A program made the position numbers and the translations under genes. A stretch of DNA of 64,000 bases from Chelydra serpentina (Eukaryota; Chordata; Testudines; Chelydridae): assembly GCA_037349315.1 (NCBI GenBank), contig JBAIAC010000019.1:21496001-21560000 (forward strand), given 5' to 3'. The notes below the pieces were generated by a model, which saw only the letters and a list, made by a program, of their open reading frames with translations, was not told the DNA's origin and did no database searches. Of this stretch, positions 22,839 to 33,181 are shown in pieces. How positions within the stretch are numbered: the stretch's first letter is position 1; each line of letters begins with the position of its first letter.

Positions 22839-24080
22839 TTACTGGTGGTTGTCAGCCTCAAATTTCTCCCTCAAGGCATCCCTAATCCTTGCAGCCCCAC
22901 GCTGGGCCCCTGTAATAGCCCTGCTCTCTGGCTGTGCAAATTCAGCCTCCAGGTGTTGAACCTCTGAGGTCCACGCCTGAGTGAACATTTCACCCTTCCC
23001 TTCACAAATATTATGGAGGGTACAGCACGCAGATATAACCGTGGGGATGCTGTGTTCAGCCAAGTCCAGCTTCCCATATAGAGATTGCCAGCGGCCCTTC
23101 AAACGGCCAAAAGCACACTCCACAGTCATTCTGCACCAGCTCAACCTGTAGTTGAACCGTTCCTTGCTGGTGTCAAGGCTCCCTGTATAGGGTTTCATGA
23201 GCCACGGCATTAAAGGGTACGCGGGGTCTCCAAGGATCACGGTGGGCATTTCAATTTCCCCTACCGTGATCTTCCGGTCTGGGAAAAAAGTCCCGGACTG
23301 CATCTTCCGGAACAGGGCAGTGTTCCGAAAGATGCGTGCATCATGCACCTTTCCGGGCCAGCCTGCGTTGATGTCAATGAAACGCCCACGGTGATCCACA
23401 AGCGCCTGGAGAACCATGGAGAAATACCCCTTCCGATTAATGTACTCGGATGCTAGGTGGGGTGGTGCCAGAATAGGAATATGCGTCCCATCTATCGCCC
23501 CTCCGCAGTTAGGGAAACCCATTTGTTCAAAGCCAGCCACAATGTCCTGCACGTTACCCGGAGTCACGGTTCTTCTGAGCAGGATGCGATTAATGGCCTT
23601 GCAAACTTGCATCAGCACGATTCCAATGGTCGACTTTCCCACTCCAAACTGGTTCGCTACTGATCGATAGCAGTCCGGAGTTGCGAGCTTCCAGATTGCA
23701 ATAGCCACCCACTTCTCCACCGTCAGGGCAGCTCTCAATCTCGTGTCCTTGCGCCGCAGGGCGGGGGCGAGCTCCTCACACAGTCCCATGAAAGTAGCTT
23801 TTCTCATCCGAAAGTTCTGCACCCACTGCTCGTCATCCCAGACTTGCATGACAATGTGATCCCACCACTCTGTGCTGGTTTCCCGAGCCTAAAAGCGGCG
23901 TTCCACGGTGCATAGCATGTCCGTGAATGCCACAAGCAAGTTAGTGTCGTACGCGTTTTGCGTGACAATTTCATCGTCGGACTCCTCGCTGTCACTGTGG
24001 ATCTCAAGGAAGAGCTCGACTGCCAAACGTGACGTGCTGGCGAGACTCGTCAGTATTTTGCTCACCAGGTCGGGATCCAT
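22839..24080 (-). pseudogene. PIF/Harbinger transposase with one in-frame stop
   Basis: The ATG at 24080 opens a 413-codon frame that ends at 22839. It is interrupted only by TAG at codon 64 (23889-23891), which lies in the same frame as all the rest. It probably arose from a TGG Trp codon. Downstream of the stop the protein is open for 349 codons. Numbered from Met at 23849, the DDE_4-type motifs are GAIDGTHIPI (Asp120), PGKVHDARIF (His169-Asp170), LGDPAYPLMPW (Asp208) and VECAFGRLKGRW (Glu244), so the DDE triad is present. A HTH-like segment (YRSVANQFGVGKST) lies at 61-74. The acidic N-terminus before the stop (DSDEESDDE) is typical. The host gene HARBI1 is derived from this superfamily, but this copy is a transposon in a high-copy context. 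Restart at Met 23849 would give an otherwise complete catalytic part. Confidence 0.92.
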
Positions 24081-24462
24081 TTTCCCGCTGACCGAAACGG
24101 AGCACAGATCGCGCTACAAAGAAACTGTTGAAAGATGGTGCAAATTGTGGCCGGAAACACAGGGATTGCTGGGATGCGAAGTGATGCATCATGGGGCGTT
24201 GGGACAGGACCCAGAATGCACCATACCCCACGCCCCCTTCCCACAACCCACGGCGCCAGAACTGGAAGAGGTGTTCTGTGGGATACCTGCCCATAATGCA
24301 CCTCTCCCAAAACCGCTGCAAGTGCCGCAAATGTAGCCACATTAGTGCTCATTACTGCGCTGGCGACTGCCAGTGTGGACAGGCTGCAGCGCTTTCCCTA
24401 CTTAGCTGTACGAACACGGGTTTAACTAACAGCGCTGTACATCTGCAAGTGTAGCCAAGGCC
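24081..24462 (-). promoter_or_regulatory. Leader and terminal region of the Harbinger element
   Basis: This is GC-rich sequence between the transposase ATG and the element end. It should hold the transposase promoter, but I see no clear TATA box. Repeated CAGCGCTG words near 24388 and 24430 may be subterminal transposase-binding sites. Confidence 0.4.
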
Positions 24463-24511
24463 AAGAGCTTCTAACTCACAAAATTCTTCTAGTAGAGGTA
24501 ATAGGCATTAA

Positions 24512-24705
24512 AGCTATCTCTACACTGCAGCTTATGTCAGCATAACGTATGTCACTCATGGGTGTGAATAAACTATCGCTGAGTGACGTAATTTACATGT
24601 GTATAGCGTTATGTTGGCAGGAGAGCTTCTCCCACCAACTTAGCTTCTGCCACTTGCAGAAGGAGTCAATTGTGCCACTGCAGCGCTGTATGTGTAGACG
24701 TGCCC
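24512..24705. mobile_element. Harbinger-type MITE, 194 bp
   Basis: Left end AGCTATCTCTACACTGCAG; right end, inverted, GGGCACGTCTACACATACAG. The outer ends share the TCTACAC block with several mismatches. TAA flanks both sides (24509-24511 and 24706-24708), the 3-bp target duplication expected of Harbinger transposases. The interior has no frame of interest. Confidence 0.65.
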
Positions 24706-24719
24706 TAAGAATGCAGTCT

Positions 24720-25290
24720 TCATAGACAGGTGTAGAAGGGAACCCTTAGCCAATGGTTCAAAGGAAGGTTTCATAAGAAGACTGAGAACCAACTTTAAGT
24801 CCCACACAGAGGTAGGTTGTCTTATGTAAGGTAAAAGGCTTGATAATCCTTTGATGAATGCGGACGTGCTGAGGTGAACAAATACTGAACACCCGTCAGC
24901 TGAGGAATGGAACAGTGATAGCCACTAGATCAACTTTCATGGAACTCAGAGACCCAAGTTCTTCACACCCAAGAAATAATCCAACCTCATCTGGTAGGGG
25001 AGAGTCAGCAGGAGACAGGTGTTGTTGGGAACACCAGTGTTGGAACTTGTTCCACTTCTGAAGGTTTGTTTTCCAGATGACTCCTTTCTGCTATCAAGCA
25101 AAACTTTTTGCACTTCTTTTGAATAGGTGAGAGACATTGAGGTGCCACACTTGGAAATGTTGTGCTGTCAAGTTTGGGTGAAAGACTTTTCCCAAATCCT
25201 GGGTTAGGTTGGATATCATTGGTGACCAAAGTGCAAGATGAGAGAAATGGTTCGCATACTTGAGTCACCCTATTTTTCTCTGTCAAGGTA
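24720..25290 (-). pseudogene. Tyrosine-recombinase remnant of the DIRS-like element
   Basis: In broken minus-strand frames one can follow DEVGLFLGCEELGSLSSMKVD and then LVAITVPF, which resembles the N-terminal SAM-like part of DIRS tyrosine recombinases. It lies downstream of RNase H, as it should. The catalytic Arg/His/Tyr region was not found, so the 3' end of the element may be missing. Confidence 0.5.
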
Positions 25291-25599
25291 GTACAGTTAA
25301 GAAGAATTTAGGTTTGTCATGCTTGATCTTGTTTAGAACTCTGAGGAGCAATCACATCAGAGGATAGACATATAGCAGATTTCTCAAGCAAGAAATGAGG
25401 AAGTCCTCTCCAAGAGAATGATGGCCCAGACCTCTTGAGCAAAATTTTTATCACTTTCTATTGGAAGTAATGGTGAAGAGGACTACTTTTGGAGAATCCA
25501 AAATAAGGAATATCCCTTTGGAGTCACTGAATTCCCAGTCATGATCCTGGCAGATGCATCTACTCAAATTATCAACTATGGTGTTCTAGAGACCTGGTA

Positions 25600-26128
25600 A
25601 TTACGAAGCCAAGATCTGTTGGGTTATGCCCCAGTTTGTGAGCTTTACTGATTCAGCAAAAAGGGAGAAGAAACTTTCTCCTCCCATGCAATTTGTATAG
25701 TACATCCTGGCTCTGTCAGTGATTATCTTGATGGATTGGCCTTTGATTCTAGGTAGGAAATGTTTGCAGGTGTAACTGATTGCTCTAAGCTCCAGTAGAT
25801 TGACGTGGAAAGTGGATCCTTGAGTGGTCCATTGACCTTGAATGATATGACTTTGAAGATGAACTCCCCACCCAATGAGAGATCCATCTGTAATTATAGT
25901 TGTAGTGGGGGTTGGCAGAGTGAATGCAACTCCCATACACACTTTCACTGGATCCTCCCACCAATTAAGAGAGTCTAGAACTTCTTGAGGAATTGATACT
26001 AATTTTCCAAGACTGTGTTTGTTGGGAGTGTAAACAATTGCAGCCAAGCCTGGAAGCAACGAAGATGTAAGGTGGCAAGCAATATTACAAAGGCCCAGGA
26101 TGCCATATGACCCAGTGTCTGCAAACAC
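25600..26128 (-). pseudogene. RNase H domain of the DIRS-like element
   Basis: A 175-codon open frame. Key words are TIITDGSLIGWGVHL (first catalytic Asp in ITDGS), HVNLLELRAISYTCKHF (Glu in LLELRA) and IKIITDRARMYYTNCMGG (second Asp in IITD). This is the RNase H pattern of DIRS/Ty3-type polymerases. The second Asp is normally followed by Asn-Thr; here it reads Arg-Ala. The frame closes just after WGITQQ. It continues without a real start from the reverse-transcriptase remnant upstream. Confidence 0.8.
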
Positions 26129-26249
26129 ATTGTGGTTCTTGTCTGTGGTCTCATTTGAACCTGAGAAATGTGGTTCATCAGTATGATAAGCCTATCCAGG
26201 GGTAAAGGAAGCCCTGGATGTCTGGGTGTTTGGGGTGACTCCCAAAATT

Positions 26250-26760
26250 CTATATATTGGATTGGCATTAAATTTTCTCTGTTGAGATGAAATCCTAGCA
26301 CATGGAATAAGATTAAGGGCTTCTTGACTGTGGAGTGAACTTCTCTGGCAGAGTGATCCTTGAGAAGTCAGTCATTGATGTAGGTGAAGGCCACCACAGA
26401 ACCTTTGTAAGGACTCTGGGGGGCAGTAGAGAGTCTGGTGCAATCAATATTGGACATGATTCCAGCCAAATATGATGCATAGAAACTTCTCATGAGCTGG
26501 ATGTATCATAACATAAAAGCACATGTTCTAGAGGTCAAGGGCTAAGATCCAATCCTCTGTAACTAGAGAAGCTATTGTAGCTGAGTGTGTCACCATCCTG
26601 AACTTCTGTGTTTTGAGGAAAGCATTTAACATCCTGAGATCTATAATTAGCCTCCATACACCCGTTCTTTTTGGGAACCAGAAAGTACTTGGAGTAGAAC
26701 CCTTTTCCCTCTGTATTGGGTGGATACTGGCTCCTGTGTGAAGAAGGGATAGAACTTCTT
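26250..26760 (-). pseudogene. Reverse-transcriptase remnant of the DIRS-like element
   Basis: Broken minus-strand frames read SKYFLVPKKNG, then an Asp-rich segment and LPPRVLTKVL, matching the order of a DIRS reverse transcriptase (YFLVPKK, then the LPFGLSSAPRVF region). Several stops and frameshifts are present. The YLDD-type active site is not clearly preserved. Confidence 0.6.
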
Positions 26761-27399
26761 GTTTCAGAAGATATTCATGAGATGGGTCTCTGAGAACGAA
26801 TGGTGGGCTGGATGGAGTAGCCCAATGTTACAACCTCCAAAAGACACATGTGTCTAAAATAAGCTGTTCCCGGGATCTTTGAAAACAGGAGAGACGATCC
26901 CCAAAGACTGCGAGGGAAGGCACAGGAGAAAGCAGCTGTAGATGGGGATTGTGCAAGTTCTGTATCCTCACCCAAAGCATCAAACTGGATGCTTGCCCAA
27001 CAAGAAGGTTGTGTTGTCACTGTGGTGAAAGTAATAGGCCTTTCCTTTTGGAACCTGGGCTTCTTTTTAGAAGGTTCTGATGGTCTATGCTAGACTTCAA
27101 ACTGAACAGGGGTGAGATCTATGATGTCTAAGACCTGCTGCACTTCCTTTTATTCACATGGGTGTAAATACTGAGATTGAAGGGTGGCCCTTGAATTGCT
27201 TTAAAAGAGTGCAAGAGCTTGTCAGTGGACTCATTAAACAACTTGGATTTGTCAAAGGGGAGATTCTCAGTGGTGTTTTGGACCTCTCTCAGGATCACTG
27301 ATCATTGCAACCAGGATATGTGATACATAATAATCACTATCAACACAGAGTACACTGCCATGTTGGCTGAGTCTAAGAAGGCTTGCAGCAAAATCCTTG

Positions 27400-28589
27400 C
27401 TAACAATTGACCCTGTCTGGTGATGGCTTGGAATGGCTCTCATTTTTTTGTGGAGGCAGGTCAATAAAGGAATTGAACTTTGCATAACTGGAGTAGTTAT
27501 ATTTCGTGATTAGGACTTGATAATTGGCAATTCTAATGTAGCAATGCAGAAAAATAACTCTTGTGTTCAAACAAGGTGTTTGAGGCTGGATAAGTGAAAA
27601 GGAACTCTGTACCCTTTCCAGGAATGTAATAGTTATCGGCCCTTGTAACAAGATATATTCACTGCTGGAACACCTCCTTGTGGCTACTTCTGGGGATCAG
27701 CTCTTGCACGGCCCAACATCTCCTCCTTCAGTTACTCATCACATTGTCTCTCTCTCTCTCTGGACTCAGGGTGCTCCATTTTCATAACTCTGCCATCTGG
27801 CCAGGTCACTACACTTCTCCCCTACTGGATAGGCTGTCCATGTACTGTTTCAGGCAGTGTTCCTGGTCCAAGTCCAGGATCAATGCCACTTTCCCAGTGG
27901 CTAGTGAGGAACCTCCATCCACTCACTACTCTGGGTTCCAGCTCAAGGACCTGATATCAGCAGTCAATGTTTACACAATCTCTACCCTCACTGCTCTTTC
28001 CCTGGGCTTCTTCCAATTCTGCCTTCCTTGGGCTTTCTTCCTTGCAACTCCTCTGGGTGAATCCTTCCCACACAGCTAGGATACCAGGGATTTTGCTCAC
28101 TACTGGGTTTTCTCCTACCCACGTCTCTTCCCAGAGAATGACTGCAGACTTTCTCCCTGCAGCCCCTTTCTGTTCTCAGCTTCATCCCTTTATAGAGGCT
28201 CAACCTACTCCCCAGCTGAGCTTCATCTTTCATTAGGCTTTATTGATCCCTGGCTCTCCTGCAGGTGCCACATTCAGGGTTAAATTGACCTACTTCAACC
28301 AACTCTGCCTTGTGTGGGGTGGACAACCCACCACAGCTCTTTCATCACAGCAGGTCAGGGGGTATGGTAGCTGGTTGCTAAATTGTTAAATTGTTCCAGC
28401 TGGTTCAAGTAGGGCCACATTTGTAGGTAAAGCTACTCTACCAGAGGAGACAGTATGAAGCATGTCAAATATTTTGTATTGAGTCTCATGTAACTCCCCC
28501 AGATGGATTTGGAGGAAATCTGCAATTATTTTCATGCGTTGCTGGAATTGCTTGACTTCATCTACATATGAGGGAGGAGATGACATCAC
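27400..28589 (-). pseudogene. Gag remnant of the DIRS-like element, split
   Basis: Right part (28589-28386): EVKQFQQRMKIIADFLQIHL followed by ELHETQ and SGRVALPTNVALLEPAGTI. Left part: RADNYYIPGKGTEFLFTYPA in one broken frame, then YSSYAKFNSFIDLPPQKNE near 27460. As I recall DIRS gag, these two parts are contiguous in an intact protein, so the DNA between them is an insertion. Confidence 0.65.
27650..28385 (+). mobile_element. Unrelated insertion inside the DIRS gag remnant
   Basis: About 735 bp lie between two halves of the gag remnant and do not belong to it. The plus strand begins around TTGTAACAAGATATATTCAC and ends around GGTAGCTGGTTGCTAAATTG. It contains a (TC)n stretch at 27747-27760. 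It looks like an LTR or other interspersed repeat; no perfect target duplication could be read. Confidence 0.5.
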
Positions 28590-29530
28590 TGCCTCATTGG
28601 GTGAGGAAGAAATGTAGCTTCCTCATTGCCCCTTTTCTCCTGTTCCTTGAAGGGTTCCTCCTGGGGGTGAGACTGACATGGAGGAGCTGGTGGGGTAGAT
28701 GGTTCCTGTCTTTGACATTTCCTACAGTGTAACTAAGTGCTGTATAGAATTGCTCTTTATAGGTAGTGCACAACTCCCAAAATGACCATTTTAAATAGGG
28801 CCACATCGGAAAAGAAGGAGCACCCATGATAATTCATACCAGGAAGTGTGCAGGGGGGGTTGCCTTCCAACAAAAAAAGTGTCAGGAAAGACAGCTCTGG
28901 GCTGGTAACTGAGCAAGTCCTGGGCAAAGAGGCGGCTTCTTTGACTTCCAGCATGTAGTCCAGAGGATTCTATCCATTTGGATGGAGCACTGGGAGTACT
29001 GGAGAACATCTTGGTACCAGGGAATGGTGTGGTACTCTTGATAGGTGAGGCTCCAGTAATTTGTCTTTCCACTGAGACAAATGAGTTTTCGGAGTATCAA
29101 AAACTCCTCCGGGACTGGGTGTAGCTGTGAGGGAACCTGGTGGGACTTGGAGCGGAAAACAGTGGGACAGAGAATGACCTTCCCTTTTTTGATACTCACT
29201 CATGTTGTGGCATGGTCTTAGGCTCCATGATTAGTGGAAAGACCATAGATATAGTAGTTCAGACTGATCTCTATGCAGCAGTGACTTGACTGAATCTAGC
29301 ACTGCAGCTGTGCTTGGAAGTGTGTGTGGGTGGCTTTGGTATCATGTGATGACCTTAAAGGTACATGGAGCCCCCTTAGATGACATGGAGAACTTTGAGC
29401 CCCGGCAATACTCTTTTTAGGATGCAATGTCTCCGAAGTGGCAGGTCTCTGAGGTGACCTAGCCCTCTCACGGCTGACTTCTCTCTGGGGGGTGGGGAAT
29501 CTAGCGCACCTTCTTTTTAGAAGTCTTGTC
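28590..29530 (-). pseudogene. Middle gag-region remnant of the DIRS-like element
   Basis: Several short overlapping minus-strand frames, rich in Pro, Ser and Lys, fill this part between the zinc-knuckle-like start (29814) and the conserved gag core (28589). I do not see a single intact domain. Confidence 0.4.
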
Positions 29531-29535
29531 TCCTC

Positions 29536-29814
29536 CTACAGTTCTCTCCCAAGTGGGCTGCAGAGGAAATTGATGGGGCACTCTTGTATCTCTGTTACGC
29601 TATGCAAAGGAAGTCTCTGGGCATAGAGCGCTTCATCACAAGTTTTATCTTCTGTCTTTCTAGACCTACTCCTAAACCCAATACAAATTAAATACCTAGA
29701 TTGGCCATTGATGGCCCCTAAACAATGAAGACAGCTAGAATGGACATCAATAGCAGAAATAGACTCCCAACAAGTTATGCAATATTTAAATCCGGGGGAT
29801 TTAGGTATATCCAA
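29536..29814 (-). pseudogene. DIRS-like gag N-terminal fragment
   Basis: A 92-codon frame begins MDIPKSPGFKYCITCWESIS and continues with AIDVHSSCLHCLGAING. The spacing Cys-x2-Cys ... Asp-x-His-x2-Cys-Leu-x-Cys-Leu-Gly is the conserved N-terminal module of DIRS gag proteins in turtles as I recall it. The frame closes at 29536 and the protein does not continue in the same frame. Confidence 0.6.
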
Positions 29815-29971
29815 GAGGAGAAAAAATAAACTTATCCAGAATAGACGATAAGGTCCCTTCAGGAACTGGTAGGGGGAAAAGGGGAAAGGTGAGGGGAGAG
29901 ACGACCCCTCCCCCCAAATTATGTACAGTCTGAGGAAAAACTATCAAAACTGCTCCCTAAAGAAAAATGTT

Positions 29972-30068
29972 CCACAAGCTAGCGAAACTAAGAAGTAGGC
30001 ACCACAAGCTAGCGAAACTAAGAAGTAGGCACCACAAGCTAGCGAAACTAAGAAGCAGGCACCACAAG
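29972..30068. repeat. 30-bp tandem repeat, about 3.2 copies
   Basis: The unit is 30 bp (key part CACAAGCTAGCGAAACTAAG). Copies lie at 29972-30000, 30001-30030 and 30031-30060, with a partial copy to 30068. The second and third copies differ at one base (agtaggc/agcaggc). The array sits in the presumed leader of the DIRS-like element. Confidence 0.9.
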
Positions 30069-30120
30069 TCGCTCTGTCTCCATTTGTCTTTGCTACAATC
30101 CCAGGCGGTGATTTCCCCCT

Positions 30121-30146
30121 CCCCCCCCCCCCCCCCCCCCCCCCCC
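30121..30146. repeat. Poly-C tract, 26 C
   Basis: 26 uninterrupted C, preceded by CCCCCT. It is a likely site of length polymorphism or assembly error. Confidence 0.9.
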
Positions 30147-30378
30147 GCTCATGTACACATACTCAAGCTAGTGCTCAGCAGGCTACAGCAAGTATATGTG
30201 GCAGCGTATCTGCAGTAGCATGGGTAGTGGCAGCAGAGGCACAAGTTAGCTGTGCCGGTGGCTATGCTCTCAGCCCAGCTAGCGACCCATGTTACAGCAG
30301 CTACACTGCTATTTATACTTGCTCTAGCTGGATGAGAGAGTCACACCCCTGGTTCGGAGTGTAGACACAGCCTCCGGC
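30147..30378. mobile_element. MITE-like repeat next to the poly-C tract
   Basis: Starts near 'ATGTACACATACTCAAGCTA' and ends near 'GGAGTGTAGACACAGCC'. The ends are loosely inverted and share the GTGTAGACA pattern. The interior repeats the 'AGCTAGCG' and 'AGCAGCTACACTGC' words seen in the family of 10110-10217. Confidence 0.45.
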
Positions 30379-32667
30379 TGAGGCAGTTGAGAAGGAATGG
30401 AGCATGGTTCGTCCAACACCGACTAGGTCACAAGGGGAGCTACGGTTCATGTGCTGACTGAACAGGCACTGTTACCAAAAGTCTCCCATCAAAGATGGCT
30501 GGGGCACATGTGCACCTGAAGTGGAGACCACCCCAGGACACTATTAAAAGAAGCTGTCTCCCAGTACCAGGTTTGGATTAGTACTGCCCGTGCTGTTATC
30601 AGGATCAGAGAGGCCTGTCTGGGTGATGAAATATGCATTGGCAGTCTGGGGAGAATACTTACTCCATCTGCTACACAGGCATAAGAAGGGCATTTCCCTC
30701 AATGCCCATGAGGAAGTGTGGCTTTTAAAGGTATAATACCTCCAGTCATCTCCATGGGGGAGGTGTGCCCACCCCTGGCCCTTCTGTGCTTTGGCCTCTC
30801 TCAACCGGCACAATTGAACTCTTAATTATTTGGCCATAGGTATAGGCAAAGCTATAAAAGAGACTGGTTTGGGACACAATTATAGCTCTAAAAAGCCTGG
30901 AAAACCACATCTGGCAAACCAGTGTGAGAGCCCAGGGAGTATTTTATTTAAAACAGAACACTCCAAAGGGTGGAGGGGTTAGAAAGAAAGGGGGTCTTAA
31001 ATGTGTCTGAGCTTTCCTGTTGTGTGTGGGGCTCATAGTCTCTCTCCCAGACTGCTCTCACTTTCCGATAAAACAAATGAATCTCTAAATACCAATATAT
31101 TGTATAAATGCTGGCAGTTTTCAGGCTGGCTTTCATCCCAAACATAACAGACAAATGCCAGTGCTAGTGAGGTCATGCACTTTTTCCAAACAAGCCTAGA
31201 GGTGTTTGTTCACCGCAGTTCAAATCTCTAGCAAGCATCTAGCTTTAGTGCTGGAAAAAAACAAACATACATTTTCTAACATTTTAGTTCTCCCAAAACT
31301 TCATAACCAAAGTAAACTTTAAATGAAGAAGGCAGTCATTCAAGGCTTGATATTTCAAATATGTGGCAGTAGGTTAATGGATCTCTCTTTTTTGGAGACC
31401 TGGCTAATTTGTATGTATTTTATTTATTACCATTGCACTTACCCCATTTGCAGCTATTTATGCATTTCACAGATGAGCTGAGCTTGATGATTTCTATTTA
31501 CATACTGGGAGATATTTGTGCAAATAAGCACCACACAATTTGGCATAGTGGGTATGTTCTGCTTAGGAAAGAACATGTATTGAAAGAGAGGTTAGAATGC
31601 AGGGTACATATTAAGATGAATTGGCAAAGTTGTGTGACAATGCCTGTATGAACTTCTCTGATCAGTGCTGTTAGTCACTACCTTGAGCAATAAAACTCAA
31701 TGAATTCATTCCCAAATGTATTTTAAATTGATTCTAGGCTTGTGATCTCCTACTTTACTTACATTGAAATATATATATATATATACACACACATTCCAAA
31801 TAGATGCCTGTGTGTGCCCAGAGGTATAAAGCCTGTGTAGTGGTTTGTTGACAGAAATAATTGAAAAAGTTGTGCTAGAATTTTGAGTGTGCTTATTCTT
31901 TATTGATTTTTATAAAAGCAAAAGAAGAGGGAGATCTTTGCAAGATTACACCTGTTATTGAGCAAACAGTCTGAAAATTCAGGTTCTCTCACTGCAGTGT
32001 TATTGTCATTTTTCAAACTATATATTTTCAGATCAAAAATAAGACTGACGAAAACATTCAATACTTATTAACAAAATCAGGGCCTCATCAGCACATTATT
32101 TACACAAGTAAAACTCCCCACTGCAGTCAGTAGTTGAAGTCAGATGATATGTCATCAACACCAAGCTCACTTTTGGGAATTCTCCTCCATTACCACTAGT
32201 GAACAGATCACCATGTGATGTTCTGTTGGGGACAGACTCCATGAGGAAATCTCCAAGAAACAGGCCACAGGAGCAGTCCAAAACCCTAGTGTACACCCGG
32301 GGATCTGTGCGATGGCCCAGGTCATCCACATGGAAACACTGTATTTATGCAATAGTTCCTGCTCCCAGCATTTCACAAGTCCCTAGCAGCATGGCTCCAC
32401 TACAGTAGCACTATCAGGGAATTTTCCTGGCCACAGCTTCCCCTGATGTGTTTGTGTGAGGGCAGCAGGGGAATGAGGCAAACAGGGATAAGAGAGTATG
32501 TGGGAAAAGATAACACTCCCCAACTATGTTACCTCTCCCAGAGAATTTCCACAGAGCTAAAAGAATAGCGTGTGCCTCAGTCTGCTGTCTTCTCACCCAT
32601 CCCTCCCAGTCGCTGCCCCCGGGCACAATGTGGCCTCTGGATCTGCAAAGTGTCCTTCATGAGGTCT
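30379..32667. other. No gene recognised; small (TA)n(CA)n at 31769-31793
   Basis: AT-rich DNA with no recognisable exon or repeat body apart from the short dinucleotide run. Confidence 0.4.
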
Positions 32668-32675
32668 GGAGAAAG

Positions 32676-33173
32676 CAGGGCTGCCAGATGTCCAGTTTTC
32701 AACCAGAAAGTCCAGACGAAAAGGGAACCTCTGGCAGTGTCCAGTCGGCTAAAAGTCCAGTTACCGCAGTAACCAGCCTCTGCCATCACGGAGCAGGAAG
32801 TGCAATAACTGAGGCTGGAGCCTGGAGGAGCTGCTCTCTGCTCAGCCGCTCATGGAGAGAAGTGGCTGGCTGGCTCTCAGCCGCCTCCAGCTTCTCTGGC
32901 AAAGAGAGAATATCCCCGCTGTGTCCCGATTTCCCCACCCCTGCTCCTTGCTCTAGGAAGCAACATCACCCCCTCCCCTCTATGCCCCAATTGGGCAGGC
33001 AGGCATCCTCCGCGTCAGCAACTCCCAACCAGGCTCTGCAGATGGCAGGTAAGTCCCTGGTCAGGGGGGAGTGAGCAACGGGAGGAGAAGCGAGCAGGGT
33101 GTGGGGCCTGGGGAAGAGGGGGGACCAGGGGCAGGGTATCCAGTTTTCAGTAGTTAGAAAGTTGGCAACCCTA
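32676..33173. mobile_element. hAT-type nonautonomous element, 498 bp
   Basis: Left end CAGGGCTGCCAGATGTCC. Right end, read inverted, TAGGGTTGCCAACTTTC. Perfect 8-bp target duplications GGAGAAAG flank it (32668-32675 and 33174-33181). Subterminal 'TCCAGTTTTC' occurs near both ends (32691 and 33140). The 182-codon frame across it is compositional. Confidence 0.92.
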
Positions 33174-33181
33174 GGAGAAAG

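Larger units (their letters stand above)
22690..24462 (-). mobile_element. PIF/Harbinger DNA transposon copy
   Basis: The element is read from about 24462 leftward. Its right end is GGCCTTGGCTACACTTGCAG (minus strand), typical of Harbinger-like termini. Next come about 380 bases of GC-richer leader, then the transposase. An AATAAA signal lies on the minus strand near 22690. The left terminal repeat is not found, so the left border is open. Confidence 0.7.
24720..30100 (-). mobile_element. Degraded DIRS-like retrotransposon
   Basis: Read from right to left the remnants come in the order expected of DIRS elements: gag with a Cys/His motif (about 29814), gag core (28589-28386 and 27651-27400), reverse transcriptase (about 26750-26250), RNase H (26128-25600) and a tyrosine-recombinase segment (about 25150-24720). 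All parts carry stops and frameshifts. An unrelated block at about 27650-28385 interrupts gag. Neither terminal repeat could be defined, and the outer limits are approximate. Confidence 0.75.

Noticed and set aside
22839..23849. Host gene HARBI1 as an identity for the transposase
   Set aside because: It sits in a repeat with a transposon-type end, has an in-frame stop, and shows none of the host-gene context.
27678..28236. Overlapping plus-strand frames of 133 and 89 codons
   Set aside because: They fall in the foreign insertion inside DIRS gag, are rich in Ser/Leu/Pro from TC-rich DNA, and show no domain.
29972..30068. Regular 30-bp repeats as a possible CRISPR array
   Set aside because: The copies are directly adjacent without spacers and the context is a eukaryotic retroelement; it is a minisatellite.
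32526..33074. 182-codon plus-strand frame
   Set aside because: It crosses the border of a hAT-type element at 32676 and has no recognisable domain.
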